From Isoetes taiwanensis (Eukaryota; Streptophyta; Lycopodiopsida; Isoetales; Isoetaceae), in the NCBI GenBank assembly GCA_021234155.1, contig JAJEKV010000141.1, forward strand, positions 442,039 through 506,038: a stretch of 64,000 nt of DNA. The letters are read 5' to 3'. The first letter of the stretch is position 1; each line of letters starts with the position of its first letter. Shown one piece after another: positions 33,722 to 45,553 of the stretch. The notes beneath the pieces were generated by a model. That model worked only from the letters and a program-made list of their open reading frames with translations, searched no databases and was not told the DNA's origin. The position numbers were made by a program, and so were the translations under genes.

Positions 33722-35085
33722 TTTTTTTTTTTTTTTTTTTTTTTTTTTTCCCCAAGAATGACAAGTTTTATTCACCAATCAAAAACTATAACAGCATAAA
33801 ATACAAAGACAGGATTATAACCCCAGCAGACAGACTGATCCAACACAGCATAACCACCTGTCTATGCATAAAAATGAATCTGAAGATAAGTATATGAAAT
33901 TATTTCTTTCTTCTCTTGATGAAGAGAACAATTATAAGCCATAACAATTTTATTCTACGTCCACTGAAGAAGAATCTCATCTGCAATATCCATGTCCTTA
34001 AAGATAAATATCCTTTTTCTCTTCCAGATCAACCATAAAAGCCAGCCAAATGCAAGATTAAAAGCTCGTTTTCACAGTTTGTACCATGTATCAGGGTAAA
34101 TAATGAGCAGAATTTGCTGGCTAGATCGAGACGTGCCAAATAGGGTTACCAACCAAGACCATGCCTACCAAAGCCGCTCACATAAGAAAAAACAATTCTC
34201 AATACTCTCAGCCTTTTATTTACATAAAGGACATAGCTATGAAATTCGATTACTAATTTTATAGACCAGTTTGTTGACTCTGATGCATTTATGCATCACT
34301 TGCCACTACAAAACTGCCAATTTGGGATGAAGCAACTTATCCCATACCTATGTCCAAACACTTTTCCATTGTGGCTGAGGGACCTGAAGATGCCCATCTA
34401 TTAGATAGCGGCAAGATTTCAGAATGCAGAAGCAATTGATACACAGAAGAAACAAAGTTCCCTAGCTTGATACCCTGATGGCAACCCCGTATAGCTACTT
34501 CAATTTGTGGACAAAAATCCTGTGGCGACAATGTAGCAATATGAGTCCAAATTGCTTTATCTTATCTGTACAACAAGAACTTTGTTCTTAATGCTTCCCA
34601 TGACATGAGATGAGTAGACTCATACCAAGCTGCAATAGTGCTTATACCAGCTACTATCCATCATTGTTGTGTCTTTGGATGAACAACACCACTTAGAGGC
34701 ACATTTTCTAGAGTATCCTGCAAAAGAATCCACTAACATGGAGTAGACAACTGAAGACACGCCACATCATTGATATGAAAAAGAGACCTGACGGTGTCCC
34801 AAGTAGCAAGCAATCCCTTCAGAAAGGGACGAGCGTTAGGACATGGATGCATATGATAAAGCAAAGCCCAAGAAAGGAGGGGCTTAATGGTGACTTTATG
34901 AAATGGAAGGCAATGCTGAATCAACTGTATCAGCAACCTCAGGCCAAGATAATCATCCTTATCAATAAGAATCCTCCAAACAAACTTCGATATCATCACC
35001 TTACTTTGGATGTGAAAATCCAACATTCCAAAACCACCAGCTGCACTTCACCCAAGCTACCTTGACCACAGCTCCCCTTGACCAC
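33722..35085 (-). mobile_element. 5'-truncated LINE: RT tail and 3' end with poly-A
   Basis: The minus strand starts near 35085 with GGFGMLDFHIQSKVMISK and VWRILIDKDDYLGLRL, the post-RT region of plant LINEs. LMSWEALRTKFLLYR and SPQDFCPQIEVAIRG follow near 34600-34450, then broken frames where the zinc-finger RVT domain belongs. It ends in A28 on its own strand (T28 at 33722-33749). Truncation at the 5' end plus a poly-A tail is the classic mark of target-primed insertion. I could not identify target duplications. Several stops are present. Confidence 0.75.
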
Positions 35086-38000
35086 AGCTCCTACTTCATT
35101 TCCACAATTCTACATGATACACACAATCTCCTCCATCTTATACTGAGGCGCTAACATTAGAGTTGTCTCTTGAACATTTTTGTGTTCATGAACACTTTTG
35201 AGTTCAATATCTAGCATTATAACAGGCTTTTTTTTTTTTTTATATATGAACTTGAATAATAGGATCTTTTATATGAACTTGGATAATAGGCCGCCACCTT
35301 GACATATGGATATTTCCCTTACCTTTATGCTGAATAGTATTAAAATCATGCCCCCAATGGTCCGTGTTAGCAATTGATTGTCCGAGACACATATCCTATA
35401 CAAACATGTGGGCACCGGAATTTTTTGATTTTTGATTGGCACCTGAAAATTGACTGGCTCCTGAATTTTTGGAAATAATGCTTGCTTCTTTTGTTGTCCT
35501 AAACTCTGGCAGAGTAATCACTGAATCTTTAAAGAATGGAAATGGGTGAATTTTCTTATACAAACCTCAATCCCCTTATTCGAATATTCCTTCAGTCTAG
35601 TTTCATCATCTAGCACATAAAAGTTTTTTTGTTGACGATTAGGGTTTCTAAAAAACACCTAGTTCTGACCGGATCAGGGTTGTTCTTGGCTTGCCAAAAT
35701 AATGGGTTCTGGTAGAAACGTCAAACCCTATGATCCAAAAGGAGTAGATTGCTCTGCCCAGATTATAAATGAAGTTCTAAAAAGATTCGACCAATTTTGC
35801 CGATCCGGAGGAGTCTGCAATTCAAATGGTATTTACGGAGCTTTATCCTATTGCAAATGATCCTATAGGGAATACTGGCCCATTGAAAAGCATACGAATC
35901 CAGTGTTGGAGGACGAAAATGCAGTCTGCAACATACTCCATCAGGTTCTTAATTGATATAAATAGAGCTGAGAACTTAGATCTAGTTTCTACATAGTATC
36001 ACTTTGTCCTGGCTGTTTACTTAGACTCTGATCTATCCTTATATGTAGGCTTTAATCTCTCTTTTGAAATCTTAAAAATAAGTGGACTCTTTGTTTCTTC
36101 TAAATGGTTTCGATAGTTAATCTAATTCCTGTCAGTTGATTTATAGCCTCTGCTAAATAAGCTTTTCTTAAAGCTTCTGCTATAATATTTTGCCGGTTCA
36201 TGTACCCTGATCTGTATTTTTCGTTGTGTTCCTTGTATAAAATAATAGGTCCACTATTTTTCTTGCCATTTCCGGATCTACATGCTCATCCAAATAGTTG
36301 CCAGTTCTTGAAACAACTTGATTTGTTTTTTAGTGTGCTATGCATATTCAATGGATTAGATAAAACTCCAGTGGAAATTCTATTTCTGTCTATTTGTACC
36401 CTGCTAACTTTCATTAAGGTTTCCATTTCCTGTGCTATTTCTAGTACATTCTTTTTTCCTCTTCTATATTGGTTTACTACAGGACTGTCATCATGGCAAT
36501 CCAGAGGCTTAGATCCAAGTTATTTTCATGATCCTTATCTACCAACTTATTTTTAATTTGCCATTCTCTGCTCCTGTGGTATATCCATGGCTTGTAGATT
36601 TATTGCCACTTCTTACAGCTTTTCTTCGCCCCTTCTTCTTTTTTATCTTGAGGTCTATTCTCTTAAATGCATAGGCGGTCTTTGGCTGCAACACCTTTAT
36701 AATGCGCAAGTTTTACATTAACCTTGAAGGTAGATTCGTAGACTTTAGATCTTGCCTTCTACTTACATAAATACAAATGCAGGTTCCTTGAGCAGTTTCC
36801 TCTGATAAATGGTGTTATTGCTTTCTGCAACAACATTAGAGCTCATCATATTTGACCTACTAAACTAACTCTATTTCTGCTATTAATTTCAGAAGTCAAC
36901 TTCTTAATCACTTGGTCTAATTATTAGAATTATTTGTAGATTCCCTCTCGAAGTAGTTATTTCTTTATTCTATATTTAGATATCATTTCTCCTACACTTC
37001 TCTCCATGTTTAACTAATCTCACTCTAAATGCTCTTATATTTTATCAAATTAAGTCTTGAAATTGCTGGTGATAATTCTTCTCGCACTTATTCTGCAGTA
37101 AATGATTAACTGTGTAGTTATTGCCTTGGTGTGCTAAAATCTTCTGCCAATTGAGTAATATTTTTTTACATGATATGGGTATAGTCAGGATGTGAATTTT
37201 AGCTTCGTCTTTTACTTGCAAGATTAAACATGTAGCCTTCTATGCTGCCACCAAATTAAACACGCTGAAAAGTGCTTATGTGTAAGTTTTTTAACGGATT
37301 GAAGATCATGGGAATAGACAACTTAAGTCCAACATCGAAATTTCCCTCGGAACTGTTTCATGAGTCACACACTAACCTTGAAGGTGGATTCGTGGTATAT
37401 TTATCCTGATTTCTACTTACATAAATGTTCTTGCATAGCTAGCTTTACATCGAATCTAAACTCTCTCTATTTCCGTTGTATCAATTTCAGAATTCATTTT
37501 CTTAAACCGCTGTCTCTTATTATTATTAAGTGTTCGCTTTATGGTGAAAGGTTAAGCGGACGAAGTTCATTTGCTTACACTGTTTGTGGCTTACGCATTT
37601 ACCCTTCTCAGGCTAACTTGCGTTTGGTTCCACTGCAGGTAACCGGACTCTTCCCTCCATTTGGTGCTTTGAAGTACAAGTTGGTGCAAGATTATTGCTC
37701 AAGCATATATTCCAGTTCATGGTGATATCCAAACGCTCTAAAGACTTGTTTTTTATTTGTGGACAAAATGATTTGACAACAACCTTTATGCTGAGTTATT
37801 AGTGCATCAATTTTTCTAGGATATTTTGACTTCAAATATCTTCCAAGTTTTGCCATATTATGTCTCTACCAGGCTTTTAGTATATGTATTGTCTGGTTAT
37901 ACATTCTATCTGCTGAAATTAAGACACTTATTTCTATCAGAGATTTGTTATACTTTGCTTGTATCTTCAGATCTGAAATATACGACATAATGTCTTAAAA

Positions 38001-38553
38001 TTCCACTTGTAGCCTATGGACATATATTTCCAACTTGGAGTTGTTATATAACATAAGATCCTATTGTCTTAAGTTTCTGCTTGCATAGTGTATTTAATTT
38101 AAGCTTGCACATTATTTGTCGTTGTAGAATCTTAAAGATTCAGATCATGCTTTTTGTCTAACTTATCCTTATCAGGGCCTAGAATTAGATTGCACCTGTC
38201 TATTTCTAGGATTGCAATTGAAGGTCCTTATTTTTCCAAATGGAACTATAAGGCCTAAAGTCTGTTGTTTCTTATGGTCTTAACAGGCTTAAAGGGTTTT
38301 TTTTTTTTTTTTTTTACTGTTTTCTCTAAGGTTTTCATATGATTTGGTGGCTGTATTCATCCAGGTGTACTAAATAGTATTTCTAGAGTGCACCCTTTTG
38401 TTAGCCGTTGATTTTAGAAAAGGGGCAAATCCTGTGGTGAATATCATCCCATTAATTTTAGGGTTTTTTTTGGGTTGTGTGGCCTATTATTTTATTATTT
38501 TACCGATGCATCAGCTGACGGAAGTGGAATAGCTCAGTAATCTCTCTGGCATA
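35086..38553. other. T-rich stretch, possibly intronic, no gene confirmed
   Basis: Plus strand is T-rich, as in plant introns. A possible exon lies around 37640-37720, bounded by CCACTGCAG upstream and ATGGTGATATCC downstream, but it has no recognisable product. Open frames at 36200-36556 and 37360-37725 look accidental. A T-run occurs near 38300. Confidence 0.3.
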
Positions 38554-40281
38554 TTGGTCGCTCTTCGGCGCTCTGCAGTCCACTATCCTGTTGTGAATTG
38601 GAAGCATTCTTTATCGTCATTTTTGAATCTTTCATTGGCGAATACAATTCAATCAGATCGGATCGGATCGGATGCTGTTGAAGTTTTCATTAGGATTAAG
38701 GTGCAAGATGTCGTGTCATGGAATGCAATGATAGCATATTATTCTCAAGAGGGGGATGGAAAGCATGCCTTTCACATGTTCAGGAAGATGCAACAGGAAG
38801 GACATAAGCCAGATAAGGTTACATTTCTCCATGTATTGAGTGCCTGCACAAGCGATATGTCAGCTATTGAGCAGGGCAAACATCTACATGAGGAAGCTCA
38901 AGGTCGGGTTATGATTCGGATGTTTTACGTCGTGATACTCGGTGGACATGTATGCTAAGTCTTGCGGATGCATAGATGATGCCCACCAAGTGTTTGATAG
39001 GATGCATGTTAGGAATGTTGTGACTTGGGAATGCAAATCATTGCGGGGACATGCCCACCTTGGCGATGATGCGGAAGCTCTACGCTGTATAAAAGAATGA
39101 AAAGAGATGGCGTGAAGCCAAATGATATATCTTTTGCAACCGTTCTCGCATGTTCATGTTACGTCTTTGTACAAGGAAAGAATATCCATGCGCACATTTT
39201 GAAAGTTGACTTTGTGCTCGGATATCTTCATTGGAAATACACCGGGTTGACATGTATGCCAAATATGGGAGCATAGAGGATGCCTGCAGAATGTTTGACA
39301 AAATTTCAGAAAGAAATGCTGTGACTTGGAGCATAATAGTTGGGGGATTTGTTCGCCATGGGTTCCATAAACAAGCTTTTCATCTCCTGAGACGGATACA
39401 GAGTGATGGTTTTAAACCAAGTGAAGCCACCTTTCTTAGGGTTCTGAGTGCATCTGCCGATTCATCAGCTCTAGAACAAGGAAATACAATCATTGTTGCA
39501 TATTAAAAATAGGTTACGAGCAGGATATATTTATTGGCAATACTCTTCTTGACATGTATGCCAATGTGGTTCTCTTGATGAAGCATATTTACATTTCCAT
39601 AGGATGCCAGTCAGGGATGTGATTTCATGGAATGCTATGATAAATGATCATGCTCTCAATAGAAAAGCAGAGGCAGCTATCAAAGCACTTGATCAGATGC
39701 ATGGTGAACATGTAATGCCAAACAATGTAACTTTTGTTGGAGTCCTGAAAGCATGTTCTTTAACAAATAAGGAACTGGGAAAGTGGGTGCATGCGAATGT
39801 TTTGAGGTTTGGATATGGATGCGATATTTTTGTTGGCAATGCTCTCGTTGACATGTATAGCAAATGCGGATGCTTAGGAGCAGCACATGAGGTTTTTAAT
39901 AGAATCTATATATGTGATTGTGCAACTTGGAATGTGATGATTTTAGGCTATGTTCAGGCAGGATATTGCTGTGAAGCATTTGATCTCTTTAAAGTAATGA
40001 ATGCGAAAGCAAATGAAATAACATTTATTGCCATTCTTTGTGCTTGTACTCAGATGGCAGCCCTTGAAAAAGGGAGACAAGTTCATGCGGATATTTTAGA
40101 AGCTGGATATGAAATTGATGTTTTTCTTGGAAGTACAATTGTTGACATGTATGCCAAGGCAGGGAGCATGCACGATGCAGAAGAAGTATTTAGGAAGCTT
40201 CCAAAACGAGTCTTAGTACTATGGAATGCACTGATAGCAGCCTTTGCCCAACATGGACAGGGGAAGGATGCCCATGCATGA
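38554..40281 (+). pseudogene. Pentatricopeptide-repeat (PPR, PLS-type) protein pseudogene
   Basis: PPR proteins bind organelle RNA and guide its processing or editing. Repeats are clear: VVSWNAMIAYYSQEGDG, HKPDKVTFLHVLSACTS, then after frame loss CGCIDDAHQVFDRMHVRN, MYAKYGSIEDACRMFDKI, RDVISWNAMINDHALN, NNVTFVGVLKACSL, MYSKCGCLGAAHEVFNRI, NEITFIAILCACTQMAAL and MYAKAGSMHDAEEVFRKL. The repeat phase is P-L-S, as in organelle editing factors. At least three frameshifts (about 38,950, 39,230 and 39,500-39,600) break it. It ends at 40281 in AAFAQHGQGKDAHA with no E or DYW domain, so the C terminus is missing. No intron is needed, which is usual for this family. Confidence 0.9.
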
Positions 40282-40451
40282 CAAGTTCGTTGCATTTCGT
40301 TTGTAAGAACATTTGTTTTAAAATACATGGTAACTTATAGGTGTTGGAAGATTTTTTCTTCTTAATTTATAAACTAGGCACTAAAATCTGTGCAGCATAT
40401 AGTTTTTATATTGATGGCCAATAATTATGTAAGTCATCTCTTGATTTGCAG

Positions 40452-40706
40452 GATGACATCCGAAGGGAGGCTCAAACAATGAGCCTCATTAATCATCCCA
40501 GTGTTGTAAAGTCGTATTGTTCATTTGTTGTAGACTGTAAGCTTTGGGTGGTTATGCCATATATGGTTGGAGGCTCATGTCTGCACATAATGGAGGCAAC
40601 ATACCCAGATCGTTTTGAGGAGACTATTATTGCCACATTTTTTAAAGAATCTTTAAAAGCTTTGGAGTACCTTCATCGACATGGACATATTCATCGTGAT
40701 GTTAAG
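40452..40706 (+). pseudogene. Isolated exon of a Ste20-like serine/threonine kinase
   Basis: The exon is exactly 85 codons, preceded by TTTGCAG (3' splice site) and followed by AAG|GTGATC (5' splice site). It encodes DDIRREAQTMSLINHPSVVK, then YCSFVVDCKLWVVMPYM, GGSCLHIM and ALEYLHRHGHIHRDVK. These are kinase subdomains III to VIb with the HRD catalytic loop, closest in style to the plant Ste20/fray (OXSR1-like) group. No neighbouring exon (glycine loop before, DFG and APE after) is found in the window. It is either one exon of a gene with very large introns or a captured or relic fragment. It lies only 170 bp after the PPR pseudogene. Confidence 0.8.
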
Positions 40707-40812
40707 GTGATCCATTGTGATCCAGGGAATTGAGATTACAAAATGTAGTTATAGTTATTTGCAATGGAAATAATTTGTTTGTCTTGATGTTATTATGCTT
40801 TTTAATAATTAA

Positions 40813-41020
40813 TATTTAGGCCCATAAAGTTTTCCTATGTTTGCTTTAGTTAGGGCCCGAAGGGCCCAAATTTTTTTTTAATATAACAATCAACACACAA
40901 CTACCATTAATATTATTAACACAAACCATTGCATTTAACACATTTAAATTAAAATCCCCCTTAAACCCCCTTTGGTTTGGGTGCATATTCACATGGGGGG
41001 TTACTCCGGGCAACGAGAGC
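40813..41020 (-). repeat. ~206-bp dispersed repeat, copy 1 (inverted)
   Basis: It is the reverse complement, with around 10% differences, of 54241-54446. It contains the small hairpin GGGCCCGAAGGGCCC near its left end and CCCCCTTTGGTTTGGGTG near its right. I see no target duplication at this copy. A small open frame on the minus strand is shared with copy 2 simply because the DNA is similar. Confidence 0.8.
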
Positions 41021-41882
41021 TGTCGGATGGGCATATTTGCCCTTTATTCCTTGATCTAGACCGTACATAACGATCATCGTTTGTGGGGTATGTATGTACA
41101 AGTTTTTGTATACTGTATATTGAGATTTGCAAAATACTATAAGGTTTGAGAGAATGTACTTAATGGTGTTAAGCAACATCGCACTTGAACGTATAATTCT
41201 TAATTCTTTTGTCAAAAAAATTAATTTTAGCAATGGATTCATAAAATAGACTCAAAGTTTCACCACCATATTGAAGGGCATCTTGAGATTTGGCATGAGA
41301 TTAACACAATTGTAATATAAACTATGCCTATTCTTTTTTATTTTTTTGGGAGTTATTCATCACGAGAATATCACCACTAATTTTATATAGCCAGCTTTTA
41401 GGGAAAACTTTGGGGATATGTTTGGAAAGGGGAACTAACATGCGCGAACAAGATTGAGGCTTCCACATGTAATTCTGTTACGGGCTGGGAAGATTTGGCG
41501 CCTTCCCAAATTGCTTCAAGATCGTTCGATTGCCAAGTTTGTTGAGAAGGATTAATCCGCGGTGAAGAAACATGGCCAAGATTGGCGGCAAACTTTCTAT
41601 TCTGCCATTGGCGAGGTGTTTAGCAACGATGGAGCCATTAGAGTTTTTTTGGGTTCACTTATCGTCCCAAGCTCGATGCCAGCATGGAAATCGCGCGGCC
41701 AATGGGAATTCGGGGGGGTACAGGCTTTTCTTCATCCATGCCTCCCTTCCCATGCCAGGTGTCGTCAAGATGCAGGTTCGGCATTATCCTTACCTACCTG
41801 CCTACGGAGGTTGATTGGTGGGCGGGAAGTAATAATTACAAATTATTCCCACCCTGAATTACCGCCCAAATGTTGGGGTGTC

Positions 41883-41890
41883 TATAAGTA
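41883..41890 (+). promoter_or_regulatory. TATA-like element
   Basis: TATAAGTA lies about 140 bases before the ATG at 42025, within a GC-richer context and followed by a C/T-rich stretch as is usual around plant start sites. This is a candidate promoter only. Confidence 0.3.
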
Positions 41891-42024
41891 CCCCCTCTCC
41901 TTCCTCAACGGCTCGTCTTTTCGCGTCTCTCCATCCAGGTTTGCTAATGCTTTCAATCCTTCTAGTTCTCATGAGCTCATCCGATTCGATTGCTTGATCT
42001 AATTAATTTGCCGGTTCATTTCGG

Positions 42025-43120
42025 ATGGCGATTACCTCACATCCACAAACGATTTCGCTACCGCTTCAATATATTTCTTGGGAGCTTCGCGACAATCCGA
42101 CCGCCACTCGTGAGGTCCTCATCGGGTGATCAAAGGCGTGGAGAAATGTTATTTCAAGCCATTGGAAGGCTATTGTTGTCGGGTTCGAGGTGAGAGGGGA
42201 AGTATATATCAAGGTCGACACCTATACACACCCGACGCATATGAGAAAAGAAAAGATAAGATCTCGGCGTAATTTCCACGAGCCGTGCGAATTGTGAGTT
42301 TCATTATATCCGTCCTAATCCGGCCATTCATTATATTTTGAAGAAATCAACTAATTGGGTTTCGGTATCTCGTGGCTCAGATTTTCCGATGTGCCGGACC
42401 TGAACCATCGAAGTTCTATCACAAGCATCTTCCGTGCTTTCTATTATGATATTGATCCTTGCTTTTTGAAGGTCAAAACGTAAGTGCAAACAAGGGAAAG
42501 GGGATTTGGTTTTAAAATATGAGTATTATCCTCGAAAGGCAAAATTGTGGACTTACCATTGCCCCCATTATCACAAAAGCCTTAGTTCCCGCCCAATGGA
42601 TTCCAGTTCTCTTTTTGCCAAGCTGAAATTGTCACAGAAATTTTCGCTTTGAAGGAGAAAGGTGGAGTCTCAGGGACACGGAAAGTAAATGTACCCATCG
42701 ATATGTTTATTACCTTGTTTAAGAATGTCGAGAATGTCAAGAAGACTTCAAAAATGTTTACCGTAAGTGATTGTCGCTTGTTTCGGATGACATTTTATGT
42801 GATGAATGGTCATCCCGGCCTGCATGAAGAAGGAGTTGAGAAGGTACAAAGGGATAAAGAAAGAAAGCGTTCGAATCGTATTGTATTCGAAAAGCAAACA
42901 GCTTTACATTACCTTCAAATACGTAAGATGGAGGGAAGTAAAAGAAGGGAGCAGATGGACGGGGTTCCAAAGTGGAACAAGACGATGCCGATGGTACCCA
43001 TTCTCATGGGTCATTGACATTGCTATCTTCAAAAGTGGTCAATTGTTTAAAACTTTAAAAGTCGAAGAAGCATGGTCTTTATTTGATGTAAGAATTATTT
43101 TGGAATCGAATGTGACTTAA
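42025..43120 (+). pseudogene. Island gene 1, unassigned, broken
   Basis: From ATG 42025 the frame reads MAITSHPQTISLPLQYISWE and, after a TGA at about 42127 (CGA to TGA would explain it), SKAWRNVISSHWKAIVVGFE and VYIKVDTYTHPTHM, stopping at about 42294. A second open stretch, 42649-43017, reads KVNVPIDMFITLFKNVENVK and TVSDCRLFRMTFYVMNGHPG. A frameshift near 42,920 leads to YPFSWVIDIAIFKSGQLFK and stops at 43120. Whether these are exons of one gene is unclear. No domain is recognised. Hairpin array A begins 195 bases after the stop. Confidence 0.4.
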
Positions 43121-43314
43121 ACGCCTTCCATTTTTGGTGGATGGTGTCAAGGTAGGAAAACGTAGGGGAAGAATTGTATACAACAAAGCTCAGATGCCTC
43201 CCCGTTGTACTTTCTTTAAGTGAAAACAGCTTAAACAAATAAATAACAATGGTGTTACCGGGTTCAAATCCCAAAGTGTTGTTTGCCAATAACTTATATC
43301 CTTTTGCAAAGATA

Positions 43315-43520
43315 GCACCGTACCACGGTCAAAAAATATGGAGTTCGTAGTCGTGTTGTGTAGTTTCAAGACCGCGGGCCACGGTGTAGTATGTTTTGCG
43401 CTTAACATAAATTTGGCCTTCTTTTCGGCAAAATATCGCACCGCGGGCTACGGTGCGAATACCTTATTCTTGTCTTTGGGGTTTACATTTGTTTCAAGAC
43501 CGCGGGGGCGGCGGTGCGCG
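43315..43520. repeat. Hairpin array A (4 units)
   Basis: Units start at about 43315, 43370, 43436 and 43498, spaced 55-67 bp. The best (43436-43459) has arms TCGCACCG and CGGTGCGA around CGGGCTA. The others keep ACCG...CGGT with changes. Spacers are unrelated to each other. The array lies between the end of island gene 1 (43120) and the next gene-like frame (43838). Confidence 0.85.
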
Positions 43521-43837
43521 ACATATTTCTCGTCGACACTTAAGACATTTTAGTTTCACAACCGCCGTCGCACAGCACTTACTTTTAGGCTTATCAGGTT
43601 TTTATTGCACTAAAGGAGGCGCTACAATTCCGAATGTCAAACGGCAGGTCGAGAAAGCTTGGGAACAGTTCCTGCATGGTATGACCAGATCGTCGAAGGA
43701 AGCGTAGTATCGGCCGTCACACCCGCATGAGTTCGCCAACAGCTGAAAACCCTGGTAGACGCCAATCGTAGTCTACAATAACTTCCGCCTAACGGTAGAT
43801 ATAATCTCTCGAGGCTAACAAACACAAAGACGCGTGT

Positions 43838-44208
43838 ATGGTCAAGACATTCATGGTTTCATGGCCGTGGCGTAAACCGAAGCGCCCTTCTCCCTCGACC
43901 GAAGATTGTATTGAGTCTAAAGTCCTTTCAAGCTTTTTCCCAAAGGTGACCAAGATAAGGTTCAAGGTCATTCAAGAGACTCACCACCGAATTTATGTGA
44001 GAAGGATGGGAAGGATAATTTATATCCAGCTTGACATCATGTTTGCTACTTACATGATATATATACTTCCCACCAACAGATAGGGGAAGAACCACGTGAA
44101 GGCTATTGCGAACCCTCACCACCAGAGGAGGTATTTGATGCAGAGAAAGAGAAGGAACTGGTGGAAAAGCTCGACGAGGACGAGGATGAAGACGTGACGA
44201 AAGCATGA
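43838..44208 (+). CDS. Island gene 2: small two-exon ORF with acidic tail
   Basis: Exon 1 runs 43838-43996 (53 codons) and ends ETHHRIY. A GT-AG intron of 83 nt spans 43997-44079 (GTGAGA...CAACAG), and exon 2 (44080-44205) continues in frame as IGEEPREGYCEPSPPEEV, ending KLDEDEDEDVTKA with a stop at 44206-44208. The join is phase 0 and both exons are open, which supports a real spliced gene of 95 residues, perhaps with further upstream exons. The product is lysine/proline-rich at first and strongly acidic at the end. No family is recognised. Confidence 0.45.
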
Positions 44209-44599
44209 AGAGAATCTTGATAGATGGGGTGTCACGGAAGCCTTGCCGCTAATATAGGAGGGAAGGACTATCTTCTTCTCCACGATATATCTTCCATTAC
44301 CGGGTTTGAGGGAAGATGAGGTCCTTGGACAAATCTATGCTTTCGTTGTTGGTCTAGACGACTTCATTGACTTCGAGCCTAAGTGCCTAGGGACCCGCAC
44401 GATCTCTTAACTTATGATGGAACTTCAATAGCTCCCGAGAATGCTTTTGATAGAGTTCTAGAGATGGCGTAAATGGGCTTGAAGGAAGTCTCGTAGTAAA
44501 GTTCGAGGCGAGTACATCGGGCTAAAAAGGATAGTGCAAAACAAGTATCAAAGAGCTTAATCAAGCTCTTCAAGGTCGCCCATCAACATTTCTACCAAA

Positions 44600-45147
44600 G
44601 AGGTTATTGCATCCGATGAAGTGGAGGTAAGCTACCATAAGTTTGCTTATTTTGTTAAGTGCCTAAGAACGATTGTTTATTGCGCAGAGATTTTTGTGGA
44701 TGATTTTTTTTTGCCGCATTATGACAGAAGTTACCCTTGGCGTAGATGCAAGTATCGCCCACTATATGGGCTACCTTTATAAGGGAGAGATCGTTGTGTT
44801 CCATTCTAAGTACAGCCCATATGGGACCGTAAGAGGTCTTGAAACTCAAGGCCCTCTCGTTGATTGGTAATCACATCCCATTATCTGCCAATTCTGATCG
44901 AGTAGTGGCTGTTAGGAGAGATATCGCCACGCATATTTTTGGTGGCTTTAGTATGTATTCTATGGCTGCCAGTAGAGCTGCATTGGCCTTGTCCCACGCG
45001 GATAAGGCTACCATTCGACCGACTTGGGAAGAGAGGGAGCCCCGCATTCCTCGCCTTTATGTACCGTTGGATGCCGGTCTCAGGAGTCCGAATTGGAAGA
45101 AGTCGGTGTCCGATGACTTACATGTTTCTAAGAAAATGAAGTTGTAA
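44600..45147 (+). pseudogene. Island gene 3, unassigned, short intron
   Basis: A short GT-AG intron (44627-44687, 61 nt; GTAAGC...GCGCAG) joins EVIASDEVE in frame to RFLWMIFFCRIMTEV, followed by SIAHYMGYLYKGEIVVFHSK; this frame stops at 44868-44870. The overlapping frame 44839-45147 continues RDIATHIFGGFSMYSMAAS and EREPRIPRLYVPLDAG, ending VSKKMKL at 45147. A frameshift between the two frames, probably at the T9 run near 44705 or at 44,840, would make one protein. No domain is recognised. Hairpin array B starts 104 bases after the stop. Confidence 0.4.
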
Positions 45148-45250
45148 CCATTGTCAATTAATGCAAAGACTTGTTTGAAATCTCTATTCTTGTTATATCG
45201 AACATAAACTTCAGTTTCATTTTAATTTGTTTTACGCTTCTATTTTACTT

Positions 45251-45440
45251 GCACCGTGGCCACGGTGCGAAGACCGTGTTGTCCGTGCTTACAACTAACA
45301 AATATTCGCACCGTGGCCACGGTGCGAAAATGACTATTCCACATTATGTGGAAAGGTCTATTTCGCACCGTCGCCACGGTCGCGAAAAATAGCAGCCCAA
45401 CGCCTTTGAGTGCAATTTCGCACCGCGACTACACACACCG
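45251..45440. repeat. Hairpin array B (4 units), best preserved
   Basis: Units at 45251-45271, 45305-45328, 45361-45388 and 45416-45440, spaced 54-57 bp. The second is a perfect 24-bp palindrome built from TTCGCACCGTGG and its reverse complement. The first has an 18-bp perfect core; the third differs at a few positions; the fourth is degenerate. Spacers of about 30 bp are all different. The array lies between the plus-strand gene ending 45147 and a minus-strand frame ending near 45554, so between convergent genes. Confidence 0.9.
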
Positions 45441-45553
45441 CTAAGAGAATGCTTATCCGAATTTAGAATCTACATGTAAGGAAAATGGCCAAGAGCTTTC
45501 CAAATTGAAAATGTGCGGTAAATAGATGGATCATATGTTTCTATCTCTTATGG

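Noticed and set aside
40846-41034. Conserved small protein encoded by the 206-bp repeat (also 54222-54428)
   Set aside because: Similarity reflects recent shared DNA ancestry of a repeat; indels and differences do not favour synonymous positions as far as I can judge.
45305-45328. Palindromes as bacterial-type intrinsic terminators
   Set aside because: No T-run follows the hairpins consistently and the surrounding genes carry GT-AG introns.
45251-45440. CRISPR-like geometry (palindromic repeat about 25 bp, unique spacers about 30 bp)
   Set aside because: Units are few (2-4 per array) and degenerate, there are several short arrays beside separate genes, and the context is a spliced eukaryotic genome with no cas-like genes.
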